In this document: piece by piece, positions 1 through 5,705 of the stretch | Layout of the letters: each line of letters opens with the position of its first letter | Position numbering within the stretch: the stretch's first letter is position 1 | Origin: Clostridia bacterium | GTDB taxonomy: Bacteria > Bacillota > Clostridia > Christensenellales > UBA1242 | Length of the DNA: 16,942 bases | Assembly: GCA_028702545.1 (NCBI GenBank) | Contig: JAQVOQ010000015.1 | Span: forward strand, 1 to 16,942 | Direction: 5' to 3' | Position numbers and translations under genes: made by a program | Notes under the pieces: generated by a model | Database searches by the model: none | Told to the model about the DNA's origin: nothing | What the model saw: only the letters and a program-made list of their open reading frames with translations

Positions 1-480
1 TTTTGCAATTGAATAATTTATATTTGTACCTGTTGCATACCAACCATAAAAAGTATAGCCTATTCTGGTCGGTGCTGACGCGTATTGTGCCACATCATAA
101 GTCCATGCTGTTGGATTAGTTACCCCCGCTGTTCCACCTCCATAATTATAATTAACAGTATATATATTTGCTATCCACTGAACAGTAAGTGTTACTGTTC
201 CGCCTGCTGTGCTTGACAAGTTTACAAAGTAAGTACTTGCTCCTGCACTGTCACCCCACGCCCTTGTTGTTCCATTTATTATTGTTATTGTAGGTGAGGC
301 TGTTGAGCCATATTTTGCAGTTGAATAGTTAATATTTGTGCCTATTGCGTACCAGCCATTAAAGGTATGGCCTATTCTAGTCGCTGCTGACGCGTATTGT
401 GCCACATCATAAGTCCATGCTGTTGGATTAGTTGTTCCCGCTGTTCCACCGTTATAAAAATATGTCACGTTGTAACTATT
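1..480 (-). repeat. Two copies of a 312-bp (104-aa) InlB-type repeat module
   Basis: The sequence starting at 1 recurs from 313, a 312-bp offset that keeps reading frame. A block of about 43 bases around 91-132 and 403-444 is identical; the rest differs mainly at scattered positions. Each module encodes an InlB-like core (NPTAWTYDVAQYAS, then TFxGWYA). Between the cores lies a less typical beta-rich segment (STAGGTVTLTVQWIA). The left copy is cut by the window edge. Confidence 0.8.
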
Positions 481-800
481 TACCGTCCATGCTGCATAAA
501 AATCTGCCGATACATTTGTAGTATAGCTAGCAGCGTTTGCATAAACAGTTCCGGCGCGTATGTACCGGAACCGGTAACTGTACCACCATAAGAAGAATTT
601 CTAATTACTGTTATATTTATTGGACTAGTCCATACTGCATACCATATATCATTTTCATTAACTGCTGTTGTTGAAGTTTTAGTTGTGCCAGTTCCAATTG
701 AGTTTGTATTCCAACCACTAAAAATATAGCCAGATTTAGTTAAATTAGTTGGCAAACGAGTTCCTAAAGAACCACCTTTTGTTGCAGCTATTATGCTAGA
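1..800 (-). pseudogene. Detached InlB-repeat tail of an interrupted surface protein gene (continues past the left edge)
   Basis: This is the downstream part of the gene that starts at 2165. After the in-frame TAA at 803-801 the same frame continues through an InlB/Listeria-Bacteroides-type repeat (KSGYIFSGWN, then IWYAVWT) to about position 557. There the coding frame changes: the frame with codons starting at 555, 552 and so on carries on with TVYANAAS, then two more repeat modules (YNGGTAG ... RIGHTFNGWYA and YGGGTAG ... RIGYTFYGWYA), open to position 1. One lost base in the GC-rich stretch at 551-558 explains the shift. InlB-type repeats are usually extracellular and occur in wall- or membrane-anchored proteins of Gram-positive bacteria. 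No anchor is visible because the C-terminus lies outside the window. A sequencing or assembly error could mimic one lesion but less easily two. Confidence 0.7.
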
Positions 801-2165
801 TTAAATTGCCGAACCTCCATTACTGCTTAGGGTTATTACATAGTTGTTAACATTTTTTATTACAGGACGACCATCTGCAAAAGCATAAGTACTCATAGCC
901 CAATAATTTGAGTAATTAAATAAATTATAAAAGTTTGATTGAATATACCAATTACTAGGCGCAATATAATTCATAGCCGAATAGCTTAGTGTGCCTTCGA
1001 CACCACCTATTCCAACTCCATAGCTACCAATATTTGCATTATAATAACAGCGTCTTACTGTCATCTCAGTGTCAGTTAAATAACTGCCTGTCCTACCCAA
1101 AATGGCGCCGACATGTGTTCCTCCACTAACTGAACCTATATTATATGCTTGTTCAAGAGTACCATATTGTACAATATAACCAGCTATACCACCCGAATGA
1201 ACATATTGAGTACCTTCGTTGGAGCCGATAATAGTGCCCGTATAATAAACATCCCTAATTAGTGCAGTGTTCCAACCTGCAGGAAGGGTATGTTTTTCTA
1301 TAAAACCAAGTATACCACCCACCCTAACCTCAGTTTTGAATGAAGAAGCTGATATATAGCCCGAATTATATGCACGCATAATAGTCGGTTGCATTGGAGC
1401 ATAACCGTTCATTGGCTGTAATCCACCATATATGCCACCAACATTAAGCGCTCTGTCTCCAAAAAATAAACTTGACTCAAGGTCATGGTCGGCATAAATA
1501 TTAACACTTGACCAAACATCGGTAATGTCCGCATAACCCGAGCCAACAATTGAACCAATATTAGTGGCAAAATTGCGTGTTCGTCCTTCACCTTCGTCAT
1601 TTTGATATGTATGTATCTGACCAGTAACGCCAAAATTTTTTATAGTCGGATGAGATTCGTTATTGCCTACACTTCCGAATAGACCGACTGCGTAGTGATT
1701 TTGTAAATTTATAAACATATTGCTTATAATATGGCCACCACCATCAAAATGACCATTAAACCATGTGGCATTAAAAGTTGTGCTAGGCCATGAATACGAA
1801 CTAGTCATTGTTCCAATTGGAATCCAATAATGAGCAGATAAGTTAATAGATTGCTTAACAACAAAATATGTGTTTTGGAAACTGCTTCCATCAGCAACAC
1901 GCTTAGATAATCCCGCAAGTTCTTCTGCCGTCCAAATTTCATAAGGGCTATAATAACCTCCTGAGCCTAACCAACTAGTATCAACGTAGGATGACCACAA
2001 TCCAGAAGCGGCAATAACTTCTTCTTTTTTATTTAAACTATTAAGTCCAAAAAAACCAGTAGTAACAGAAACTGCACTAGTTAAAATTAATGCTAGTCCA
2101 ATTAAAATGCTTTTAACAAACTTTGCATATGGATTATGTATTTTTACTAAGCCGTATTTATCCAT
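801..2165 (-). CDS. GLUG-like surface protein, N-terminal part of an interrupted gene
   Basis: The 454 codons begin with a basic N-terminus and a hydrophobic segment (about residues 17-40), a signal peptide or signal anchor. A beta-helix-like region follows that resembles GLUG-motif proteins: YEIWTAEELAGLS (about 75-87), WIPIG, FNGHFDGGGHIISNM, AVGLFGSVGN, then repeated Gly-rich units such as NIGSIVG, VGGIYGG, VGGILGF, SGGIAGY and VGAILG. The frame ends at LSSNGGSAI-stop, in the middle of what should be the first InlB-type repeat (xxxSNGGS is its usual opening), and the repeat continues after the stop. ATG at 2165 has AAGGGAG 9 nt upstream (2175-2181). A TATAAT-like sequence lies near 2290 but without a good -35. 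Function is unknown; adhesion or carbohydrate binding is the usual guess for such proteins. As it stands the product would be secreted without a visible anchor. Confidence 0.75.
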   Translation of the reverse strand: MDKYGLVKIHNPYAKFVKSILIGLALILTSAVSVTTGFFGLNSLNKKEEVIAASGLWSSYVDTSWLGSGGYYSPYEIWTAEELAGLSKRVADGSSFQNTYFVVKQSINLSAHYWIPIGTMTSSYSWPSTTFNATWFNGHFDGGGHIISNMFINLQNHYAVGLFGSVGNNESHPTIKNFGVTGQIHTYQNDEGEGRTRNFATNIGSIVGSGYADITDVWSSVNIYADHDLESSLFFGDRALNVGGIYGGLQPMNGYAPMQPTIMRAYNSGYISASSFKTEVRVGGILGFIEKHTLPAGWNTALIRDVYYTGTIIGSNEGTQYVHSGGIAGYIVQYGTLEQAYNIGSVSGGTHVGAILGRTGSYLTDTEMTVRRCYYNANIGSYGVGIGGVEGTLSYSAMNYIAPSNWYIQSNFYNLFNYSNYWAMSTYAFADGRPVIKNVNNYVITLSSNGGSAI

Positions 2166-2381
2166 AATGACGAGCTCCCTTGTTAATAATTTGGTTGTGT
2201 AAAAGCAAACATATTATTAACAAAAAAAGCTAATTGAACAAGCTTTTTAAGTCTTAAAAAATAAGTATTAGCGTCGCTAAAAAGGTATTATATCTTTTTA
2301 TAAAAAAACGTATAGTTTATGCTTTTTTGTTTTTTAAAAATAACAAATTTTATGCTTTTTGCACACATTTTGCACAATTTA

Positions 2382-2427
2382 TAAAAAAATAACACTCTAA
2401 CAACTTTTAAAAAGTGCTAGAGTGCTA
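2382..2427 (-). terminator. Strong intrinsic terminator, minus direction
   Basis: Arms at 2390-2399 and 2418-2427 pair over 10 bp and continue inward to a nearly closed ~18-bp stem. In minus-strand RNA the one imperfect pair is a G-U wobble, whereas in plus-strand RNA it would be A-C, which favours minus transcription. A U-rich tail (2382-2389) follows on the minus strand. No ordinary gene lies between it and the tRNA-Glu terminator, so it may end an RNA made from the folded element at 2438-2577. Confidence 0.6.
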
Positions 2428-2437
2428 AATTACACTA

Positions 2438-2577
2438 GTGGTAGTCCCAAGGGGAAACAAAATTAAAAATTTTGCACCTACTTGAGCATAGCTCTTCGTA
2501 GCATTTTGTTAAAAACTTGCCACTGGCAACTTTTTTAAACTCAAAATGCCCTCTCAGGGTTCGATTCCCCTTGACTT
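2438..2577 (-). other. Highly folded ~135-nt element with tRNA-Glu-like inverted ends (candidate ncRNA or MITE)
   Basis: The outer arms 2443-2456 and 2565-2576 are inverted repeats (AAGGGGAA/TTCCCCTT plus AGTC/GACT with a 2-nt bulge). Inside are four separate hairpins: 2458-2474 (7 bp), 2478-2501 (CTAC/GTAG with inner GAGC/GCTC), 2501-2549 (GCATTTTG/CAAAATGC, continued by A/T pairs and TTGCCA/TGGCAA) and 2549-2559 (CCCT/AGGG). The left 19 bases equal the 3' end of tRNA-Glu (2682-2700). The right end, read on the plus strand, carries a tRNA T-arm-like GGGTTCGATTCCCCTTG. No open frame is evident. It could be a structured RNA, a small non-autonomous element, or a scar in a duplicated tRNA gene. 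Confidence 0.5.
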
Positions 2578-2647
2578 ATTAATGAATGTGCAAAAGTTAA
2601 ATTCTGCTTTTAAAGTAAACTGCCTATAAATTTAGTTGTTTCTTTAT

Positions 2648-2677
2648 AAAAAATAGAGCTTAACCGCTCTATTTTTT
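2648..2677 (-). terminator. Intrinsic terminator of the tRNA operon
   Basis: Perfect 12-bp inverted repeat (2648-2659 and 2666-2677) with GAGC at the loop side and a 6-nt loop. The outer A/T tract gives a U-run on both strands. It begins 6 nt after the encoded CCA of tRNA-Glu. Confidence 0.8.
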
Positions 2678-2682
2678 GACTG

Positions 2683-2757
2683 TGGTAGTCCCAAGGGGAA
2701 TCGAACCCCTGATACCGCCGTGAAAGGGCGGTGTCTTAACCTCTTGACCATGGGACC
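2683..2757 (-). tRNA. tRNA-Glu (anticodon TTC)
   Basis: Complete cloverleaf on the minus strand. The 7-bp acceptor GGTCCCA/TGGGACT has a terminal G-U, the anticodon loop is CTTTCAC with anticodon TTC, the T-arm is GGGGTTCGATTCCCC, and CCA is encoded. It is the last gene of the fMet-Met-Glu operon. Its 3' 19 bases are duplicated at 2438-2456. Confidence 0.95.
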
Positions 2758-2789
2758 TTACTTTAAAAAATAATGGCTTCGTTTTTTAG

Positions 2790-2866
2790 TGGTAGCGGCG
2801 GAGGGATTCGAACCTTCGACCTTCCGGGTATGAACCGGACGCTATAACCAACTAAGCTACGCCGCC
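2790..2866 (-). tRNA. tRNA-Met (elongator, anticodon CAT)
   Basis: Cloverleaf with acceptor GGCGGCG/CGCCGCT, D-arm GTAGCTTAGTTGGTTATAGC, anticodon stem TCCGG/CCGGA with loop TTCATAC, and encoded CCA. The paired first acceptor position and the lack of three consecutive G-C pairs next to the anticodon loop argue against an initiator. A CAT anticodon could also be a lysidine-modified Ile tRNA; the overall sequence looks more like elongator Met. Confidence 0.85.
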
Positions 2867-2879
2867 ACAAATAAAAAAA

Positions 2880-2957
<78 letters not shown>

Positions 2958-2991
2958 ACAAATTAAAATAAGCGAACTTATTTGCTTTAAT

Positions 2992-3020
2992 ATTGTAACT
3001 ATAAACTGCTTATTTGTCAA
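2992..3020 (-). promoter_or_regulatory. Sigma-A promoter of the tRNA operon
   Basis: A perfect -35 TTGACA (3015-3020) and a -10 TACAAT (2992-2997) are separated by 17 nt, reading leftward. The -10 lies 34 nt upstream of the first tRNA base. Confidence 0.85.
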
Positions 3021-3168
3021 TAGTTTTTTTAAACTTTTAAAAATTAAAAATGATAAGTACACCCAGCATTATTATGATATGCAAATAATAATGTTTTTAG
3101 TTAATGATTAATACTTATTTTTGTTAAAATTAAAATTCTTCATAAGTCTAGTAAAGCAGACAAGATTA

Positions 3169-3210
3169 TGTCACCCTGAGAAGCACAGCATAACCTTTCT
3201 AACGAAGGGT
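3169..3210 (+). repeat. Isolated REP-like hairpin (variant A)
   Basis: Carries TGTCACCCTGAG, a ~20-nt loop and CGAAGGGT, so that ACCCT pairs with AGGGT. It matches, with a few loop changes, the reverse complement of the repeats at 16127-16170, 16714-16758 and 16842-16886. Here it stands alone, about 13 kb from the cluster, showing that the family is dispersed. Confidence 0.7.
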
Positions 3211-3326
3211 ATTAAATAACTGACTAGAATATTAACAAAAAAATAAAAAAAACTTCAAAATAGATGCTTCTTCTTAAACAAACACAAACTTTTAGTATAA
3301 AAGGTTTTAAAACATTTAAGCGTACA

Positions 3327-3634
3327 CAGTTAAAAAATTGCTAATTGTACTCAAATGACAGTTAATAAAAAGGCATAAGGCCAAGGCTCGGCTTTTACAC
3401 AAGACAGGAGTTTGCTTTCGCAAATGACTGATTTGTGTGAAAAACAGTAAACGATGAAATTATGCGCCGTATCTAACTCACAGTTAAAAAATTGCTAATC
3501 GTACTCAAATGACAGTTAATAAAAAGGCATAAGGTCAAGGCTCGGCTTTTACACAAGACAGGAGTTTGCTTTCGCAAATGACTGATTTGTGTGAAAGACA
3601 GTAAACGATGAGATTATGCCTTTTTATTAACTGT
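3327..3634. repeat. 154-bp direct tandem duplication (two copies)
   Basis: Copy 1 (3327-3480) and copy 2 (3481-3634) are nearly identical apart from a few substitutions and the last ~15 bases. Each unit has a ~32-bp leader followed by a ~122-bp inverted-repeat element. Copy 1 has lost its right terminal repeat (3466-3479 is unrelated sequence), while copy 2 keeps it. The 3021-3326 stretch before it shows nothing else except the REP-like hairpin at 3169. Confidence 0.85.
3512..3634. mobile_element. MITE-like element, 123 bp with ~21-bp terminal inverted repeats
   Basis: Terminal repeats 3512-3532 and 3614-3634 are perfect inverted copies (ACAGTTAATAAAAAGGCATAA). Inside are further nested pairs (ACACAA/TTGTGT, GTTTGC/GCAAAT around a TTTC loop), so the whole element can fold into one long hairpin. 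It contains no gene. Its right repeat supplies the last two bases of the final sense region and the TAA stop of divIC, and its GCC-TTTTT end may also work as a terminator for that operon. A decayed second copy begins at 3359. Confidence 0.65.
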
Positions 3635-3911
3635 GAAATTGGATTTCGCCCTCACGCCCCCAACCTAATACTTCGCGAACATAGTCTTCAATGTAATCAT
3701 TGTAATAATTTTGTATATAGTCATATTCTGTTTCATAATTTTCTCTTGTTTCTATTAAGGAGTTAAGTTCATTTGCTAGTGATTCTTGCTGAGATTCTAA
3801 ATTATTTATACTAACATATTGAAAACCTAAAAGAGCGATGAGTACAACAAAAACAATAACCGCAAATGCAGTTAATATTTTAACTAATAGTTTTAGCGTT
3901 GACTCCCTCAT
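3627..3911 (-). CDS. divIC: Septum formation initiator, FtsB/DivIC family
   Basis: A 94-aa bitopic membrane protein: short N-terminus, one membrane segment (about residues 9-31), a coiled coil (about 34-66, SINNLESQQESLANELNSL) and the family's C-terminal signature (about 75-91, EDYVREVLGWGREGEI). DivIC/FtsB proteins join FtsL and DivIB/FtsQ at the septum and link the early divisome to wall synthesis. Length is normal. It is the third gene of yabP-yabQ-divIC, the order known in Bacillus and Clostridia, and overlaps yabQ by 32 nt. The last codons and the stop lie at the edge of the MITE-like element, so its final residues (HS) may come from the insertion. The assignment to this family is secure; DivIC rather than FtsB rests on the neighbours. 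Confidence 0.88.
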   Translation of the reverse strand: MRESTLKLLVKILTAFAVIVFVVLIALLGFQYVSINNLESQQESLANELNSLIETRENYETEYDYIQNYYNDYIEDYVREVLGWGREGEIQFHS

Positions 3912-4281
3912 TAAATTTTTCCCTCTTTTTTGATAATATTTTAGGCAACTTAATCTTTTTAATTAATCTGCTAAAAATATTATACAAAAAATTAAACACT
4001 TTTGCAAGCATTGTTCCAATACTTATTCGCTCTATCGCAAAGCCTAAAAAGAAACTGGCTAAAATATATAGTCTAATTTCGCCGTAATTTGTAAAATTTA
4101 CACTAAACAAAAATAGTAACGCGAGTAAAACGCAAAAAATTGCATCAAACAAAATATTTATTATTTTATTTTTAAACGGTTTAGCAGATAGAACTTTAAG
4201 TTCATATAATACTCCGCCTAAAACGCCAAAATAAATTGTTGCAATCACAATTATGCTCTGTTTTAGAGTTTCATATAGCAT
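3880..4281 (-). CDS. yabQ: Spore cortex biosynthesis protein YabQ
   Basis: A 133-aa membrane protein with hydrophobic segments at about residues 8-28, 42-62 and 68-85, followed by a basic tail (KKIKLPKILSKKREK). The N-terminal pattern of a small membrane protein (YFGVLGGVLYE) matches the YabQ family, known in Bacillus to be needed for cortex formation and to localise to the forespore membranes. ATG overlaps the yabP stop by one base (TAATG at 4283-4279), a sign of translational coupling. It overlaps divIC by 32 nt at its 3' end. Sequence similarity alone would be modest; the context between yabP and divIC makes the call firm. Confidence 0.88.
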   Translation of the reverse strand: MLYETLKQSIIVIATIYFGVLGGVLYELKVLSAKPFKNKIINILFDAIFCVLLALLFLFSVNFTNYGEIRLYILASFFLGFAIERISIGTMLAKVFNFLYNIFSRLIKKIKLPKILSKKREKFNEGVNAKTIS

Positions 4282-4580
4282 TATTTAAAAATCCTATTTA
4301 ACAAATTTTTTGCTGATTTTGCGCCGCCATTGGCATATTTCATATCATTAATTAGGCCTAAAACTTCTATCATACCAACCTTAACATCAAGTTTTGATAC
4401 TTGCATATTAGTGCCTTCAATAATTAAGTTTGTACCATTAATTTCTAGGCTTATTGTTTTTTCATTTGCTGCAAATACCCTACTAACGCCTGTAACGCTT
4501 AATTTTGTGCGGTTTTCTAGTAGTAGCGTATGCGGAACTTTTACTGGGTCATCTACCGATTTTGTTAAAACAGTTTCCAT
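4281..4580 (-). CDS. yabP: Sporulation protein YabP
   Basis: This 99-aa soluble protein carries the family signature PHTLLLENRTKLSVTGV (about residues 16-32), followed by a beta-rich domain (TISLEINGTNLIIEGTNMQV) and LDVKVGMIEVLGLIND. YabP is a mother-cell sporulation protein required, with YabQ, for a normal spore cortex. Start ATG 4580 is preceded by AAGGAGA 7 nt upstream. No clear sigma-A promoter is visible in 4581-4636. Sporulation sigma-E control is known for the Bacillus gene but cannot be read confidently here. First gene of the yabP-yabQ-divIC operon. Confidence 0.9.
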   Translation of the reverse strand: METVLTKSVDDPVKVPHTLLLENRTKLSVTGVSRVFAANEKTISLEINGTNLIIEGTNMQVSKLDVKVGMIEVLGLINDMKYANGGAKSAKNLLNRIFK

Positions 4581-4636
4581 TTCATTTCTCCTTAACTTTA
4601 TGCACTATTTATATTACTTTAAAAAAACTTATATGA

Positions 4637-4661
4637 ATAAAAAAGCCAGCTAAATGCTGAC
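4637..4661 (-). terminator. Terminator after the zinc-ribbon/cysS operon
   Basis: On the minus strand GTCAGC (4661-4656) pairs with GCTGGC (4650-4645) across a 5-nt loop, followed by a U-run over 4644-4637. It separates the cysS operon from yabP. Confidence 0.75.
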
Positions 4662-4687
4662 TTAAATATTTATGTAAAAATATGTGT

Positions 4688-5005
4688 TTAAAAATTACTG
4701 AACGTAAGAAACATTGAAAGAATAAAAAACAAGATAGCAAAAATTATAAATATCGTTATAAAGATTTTAAGACCAATTGGAATTGATTTTATTGACATTT
4801 TTTGAAAATCTCTCATCGTTTGCATGGCTTTACCAAAATGTTCTTTTGTTTCATTAAAAGTTTTTGGAAATTCTTCAAGTGCTTCTTTATAAGACTTTGT
4901 ATTTGTTCGCGAATTCTGATTTTTGTAAGTTGCCCCGCAATAAATACAAGTTGTGCCTTTAGAATCTAGGTTTCCGCCACAATTTGGGCATTTAATTTGT
5001 TCCAT
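4688..5005 (-). CDS. Small zinc-ribbon protein with C-terminal membrane anchor
   Basis: A 105-aa protein with an N-terminal zinc ribbon (CPNC at 6-9 and CIYC at 20-23), a polar and partly helical middle, and one C-terminal membrane segment (about 79-103) rich in Ile and Phe. The ribbon should face the cytoplasm as a tail-anchored domain. Its function is unknown; such ribbons often mediate protein contacts. It lies 11 nt after a larger protein of similar design (5017-5700), with its own AAGGAAG site, and is the last gene before a terminator. The two look like partners or diverged paralogues in the ribbon part only. Confidence 0.75.
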   Translation of the reverse strand: MEQIKCPNCGGNLDSKGTTCIYCGATYKNQNSRTNTKSYKEALEEFPKTFNETKEHFGKAMQTMRDFQKMSIKSIPIGLKIFITIFIIFAILFFILSMFLTFSNF

Positions 5006-5016
5006 AATTTTCTTCC

Positions 5017-5700
5017 TTAGCTGTTAAAATTTGATTTGGGTTCATACATTACGCCTAACTTATTTGCAACATCTTTAATGTGTTCATCCTTAAAACTTGA
5101 CTGCTTATTCAAATAACTTATTAAACTTTTTGCTTCTTCTTTTTTCTCTAATCTATAATAACATAAAAGTATTTTTTGTTTAACTATTTTTATGCTTTTA
5201 TCCTCTTTACTCATTGCATTTAACTTATTATAAGCCTCAAAATAAGCACCTTTATCGTAAAGCGCAATTAATTCAGCTTTTTTTTGTTTACCTTTATTTA
5301 ATGCACCACTTATTATCATAATTAAAATAATGGCAAAAAACGGCGCATCCATTACTGCTCCGCTGAACATAATAGAAAATACAACAAATATCATAAAAAA
5401 TGCAAACGCCTTGCCACCTGCATCAATATCATTATAACTTTGTAGTATGTTGTTTAATTTGCTGTTTTCAATCTCTTCTGTTGATACAAAATTATCTTCA
5501 CCGTATAAATTTTCTTCCGTCTCTTCAATGTTTTGTGGAACTATTGTTTTTTTATCTTCTGCATTTTTTTCAAAGCATTTAAGTTGCTGTGCTTCTAACA
5601 CATTTTTTTTATTTTCAAAAAAGGCGCCGCAATAGTCGCAGTAATAAGCATCTGGCTTTAAGTTAGCGCCACAACTAGGGCAATTAACCTTTTTTAACAT
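5017..5700 (-). CDS. Zinc-ribbon membrane protein with helical-repeat tail
   Basis: A 227-aa protein. The zinc ribbon uses CPSC (7-10) and CDYC (21-24), followed by an acidic linker (about 45-95) and two closely spaced membrane segments (about 97-113 and 119-134). The cytoplasmic tail (about 138-220) has TPR-like helices (AELIALYDKGAYFEAYNKL, then LLCYYRLEKKEEAKSLISYL). This domain order of ribbon, membrane hairpin and TPR-like helices suggests a membrane scaffold, but I recognise no named family. ATG 5700 lies 5 nt after the cysS stop, its AAAGGA site falls within the cysS end, and translation is probably coupled. Confidence 0.75.
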   Translation of the reverse strand: MLKKVNCPSCGANLKPDAYYCDYCGAFFENKKNVLEAQQLKCFEKNAEDKKTIVPQNIEETEENLYGEDNFVSTEEIENSKLNNILQSYNDIDAGGKAFAFFMIFVVFSIMFSGAVMDAPFFAIILIMIISGALNKGKQKKAELIALYDKGAYFEAYNKLNAMSKEDKSIKIVKQKILLCYYRLEKKEEAKSLISYLNKQSSFKDEHIKDVANKLGVMYEPKSNFNS

Positions 5701-5705
5701 ACTTT

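Noticed and set aside
397..591. Plus-strand Cys-rich frame over the InlB repeats
   Set aside because: It is antisense to well-supported repeat coding sequence, has no ribosome binding site, and its cysteines arise from complementary Thr/Ala codons.
801..803. Stop-codon reassignment or programmed readthrough in the surface protein
   Set aside because: Other genes in the window end normally with TAA or TGA, and a second lesion (the frameshift near 555) lies downstream, which fits decay or error better.
2390..2427. CIRCE-like heat-shock operator (TTAGCACTC ... GAGTGTTA)
   Set aside because: The half-sites resemble CIRCE but are separated by about 20 nt instead of 9, no chaperone gene follows, and a U-run on the minus strand makes it a terminator.
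4581..4636. Sporulation sigma-E promoter for yabP
   Set aside because: Some bases fit loosely but the spacing and -10 do not match well enough to call.
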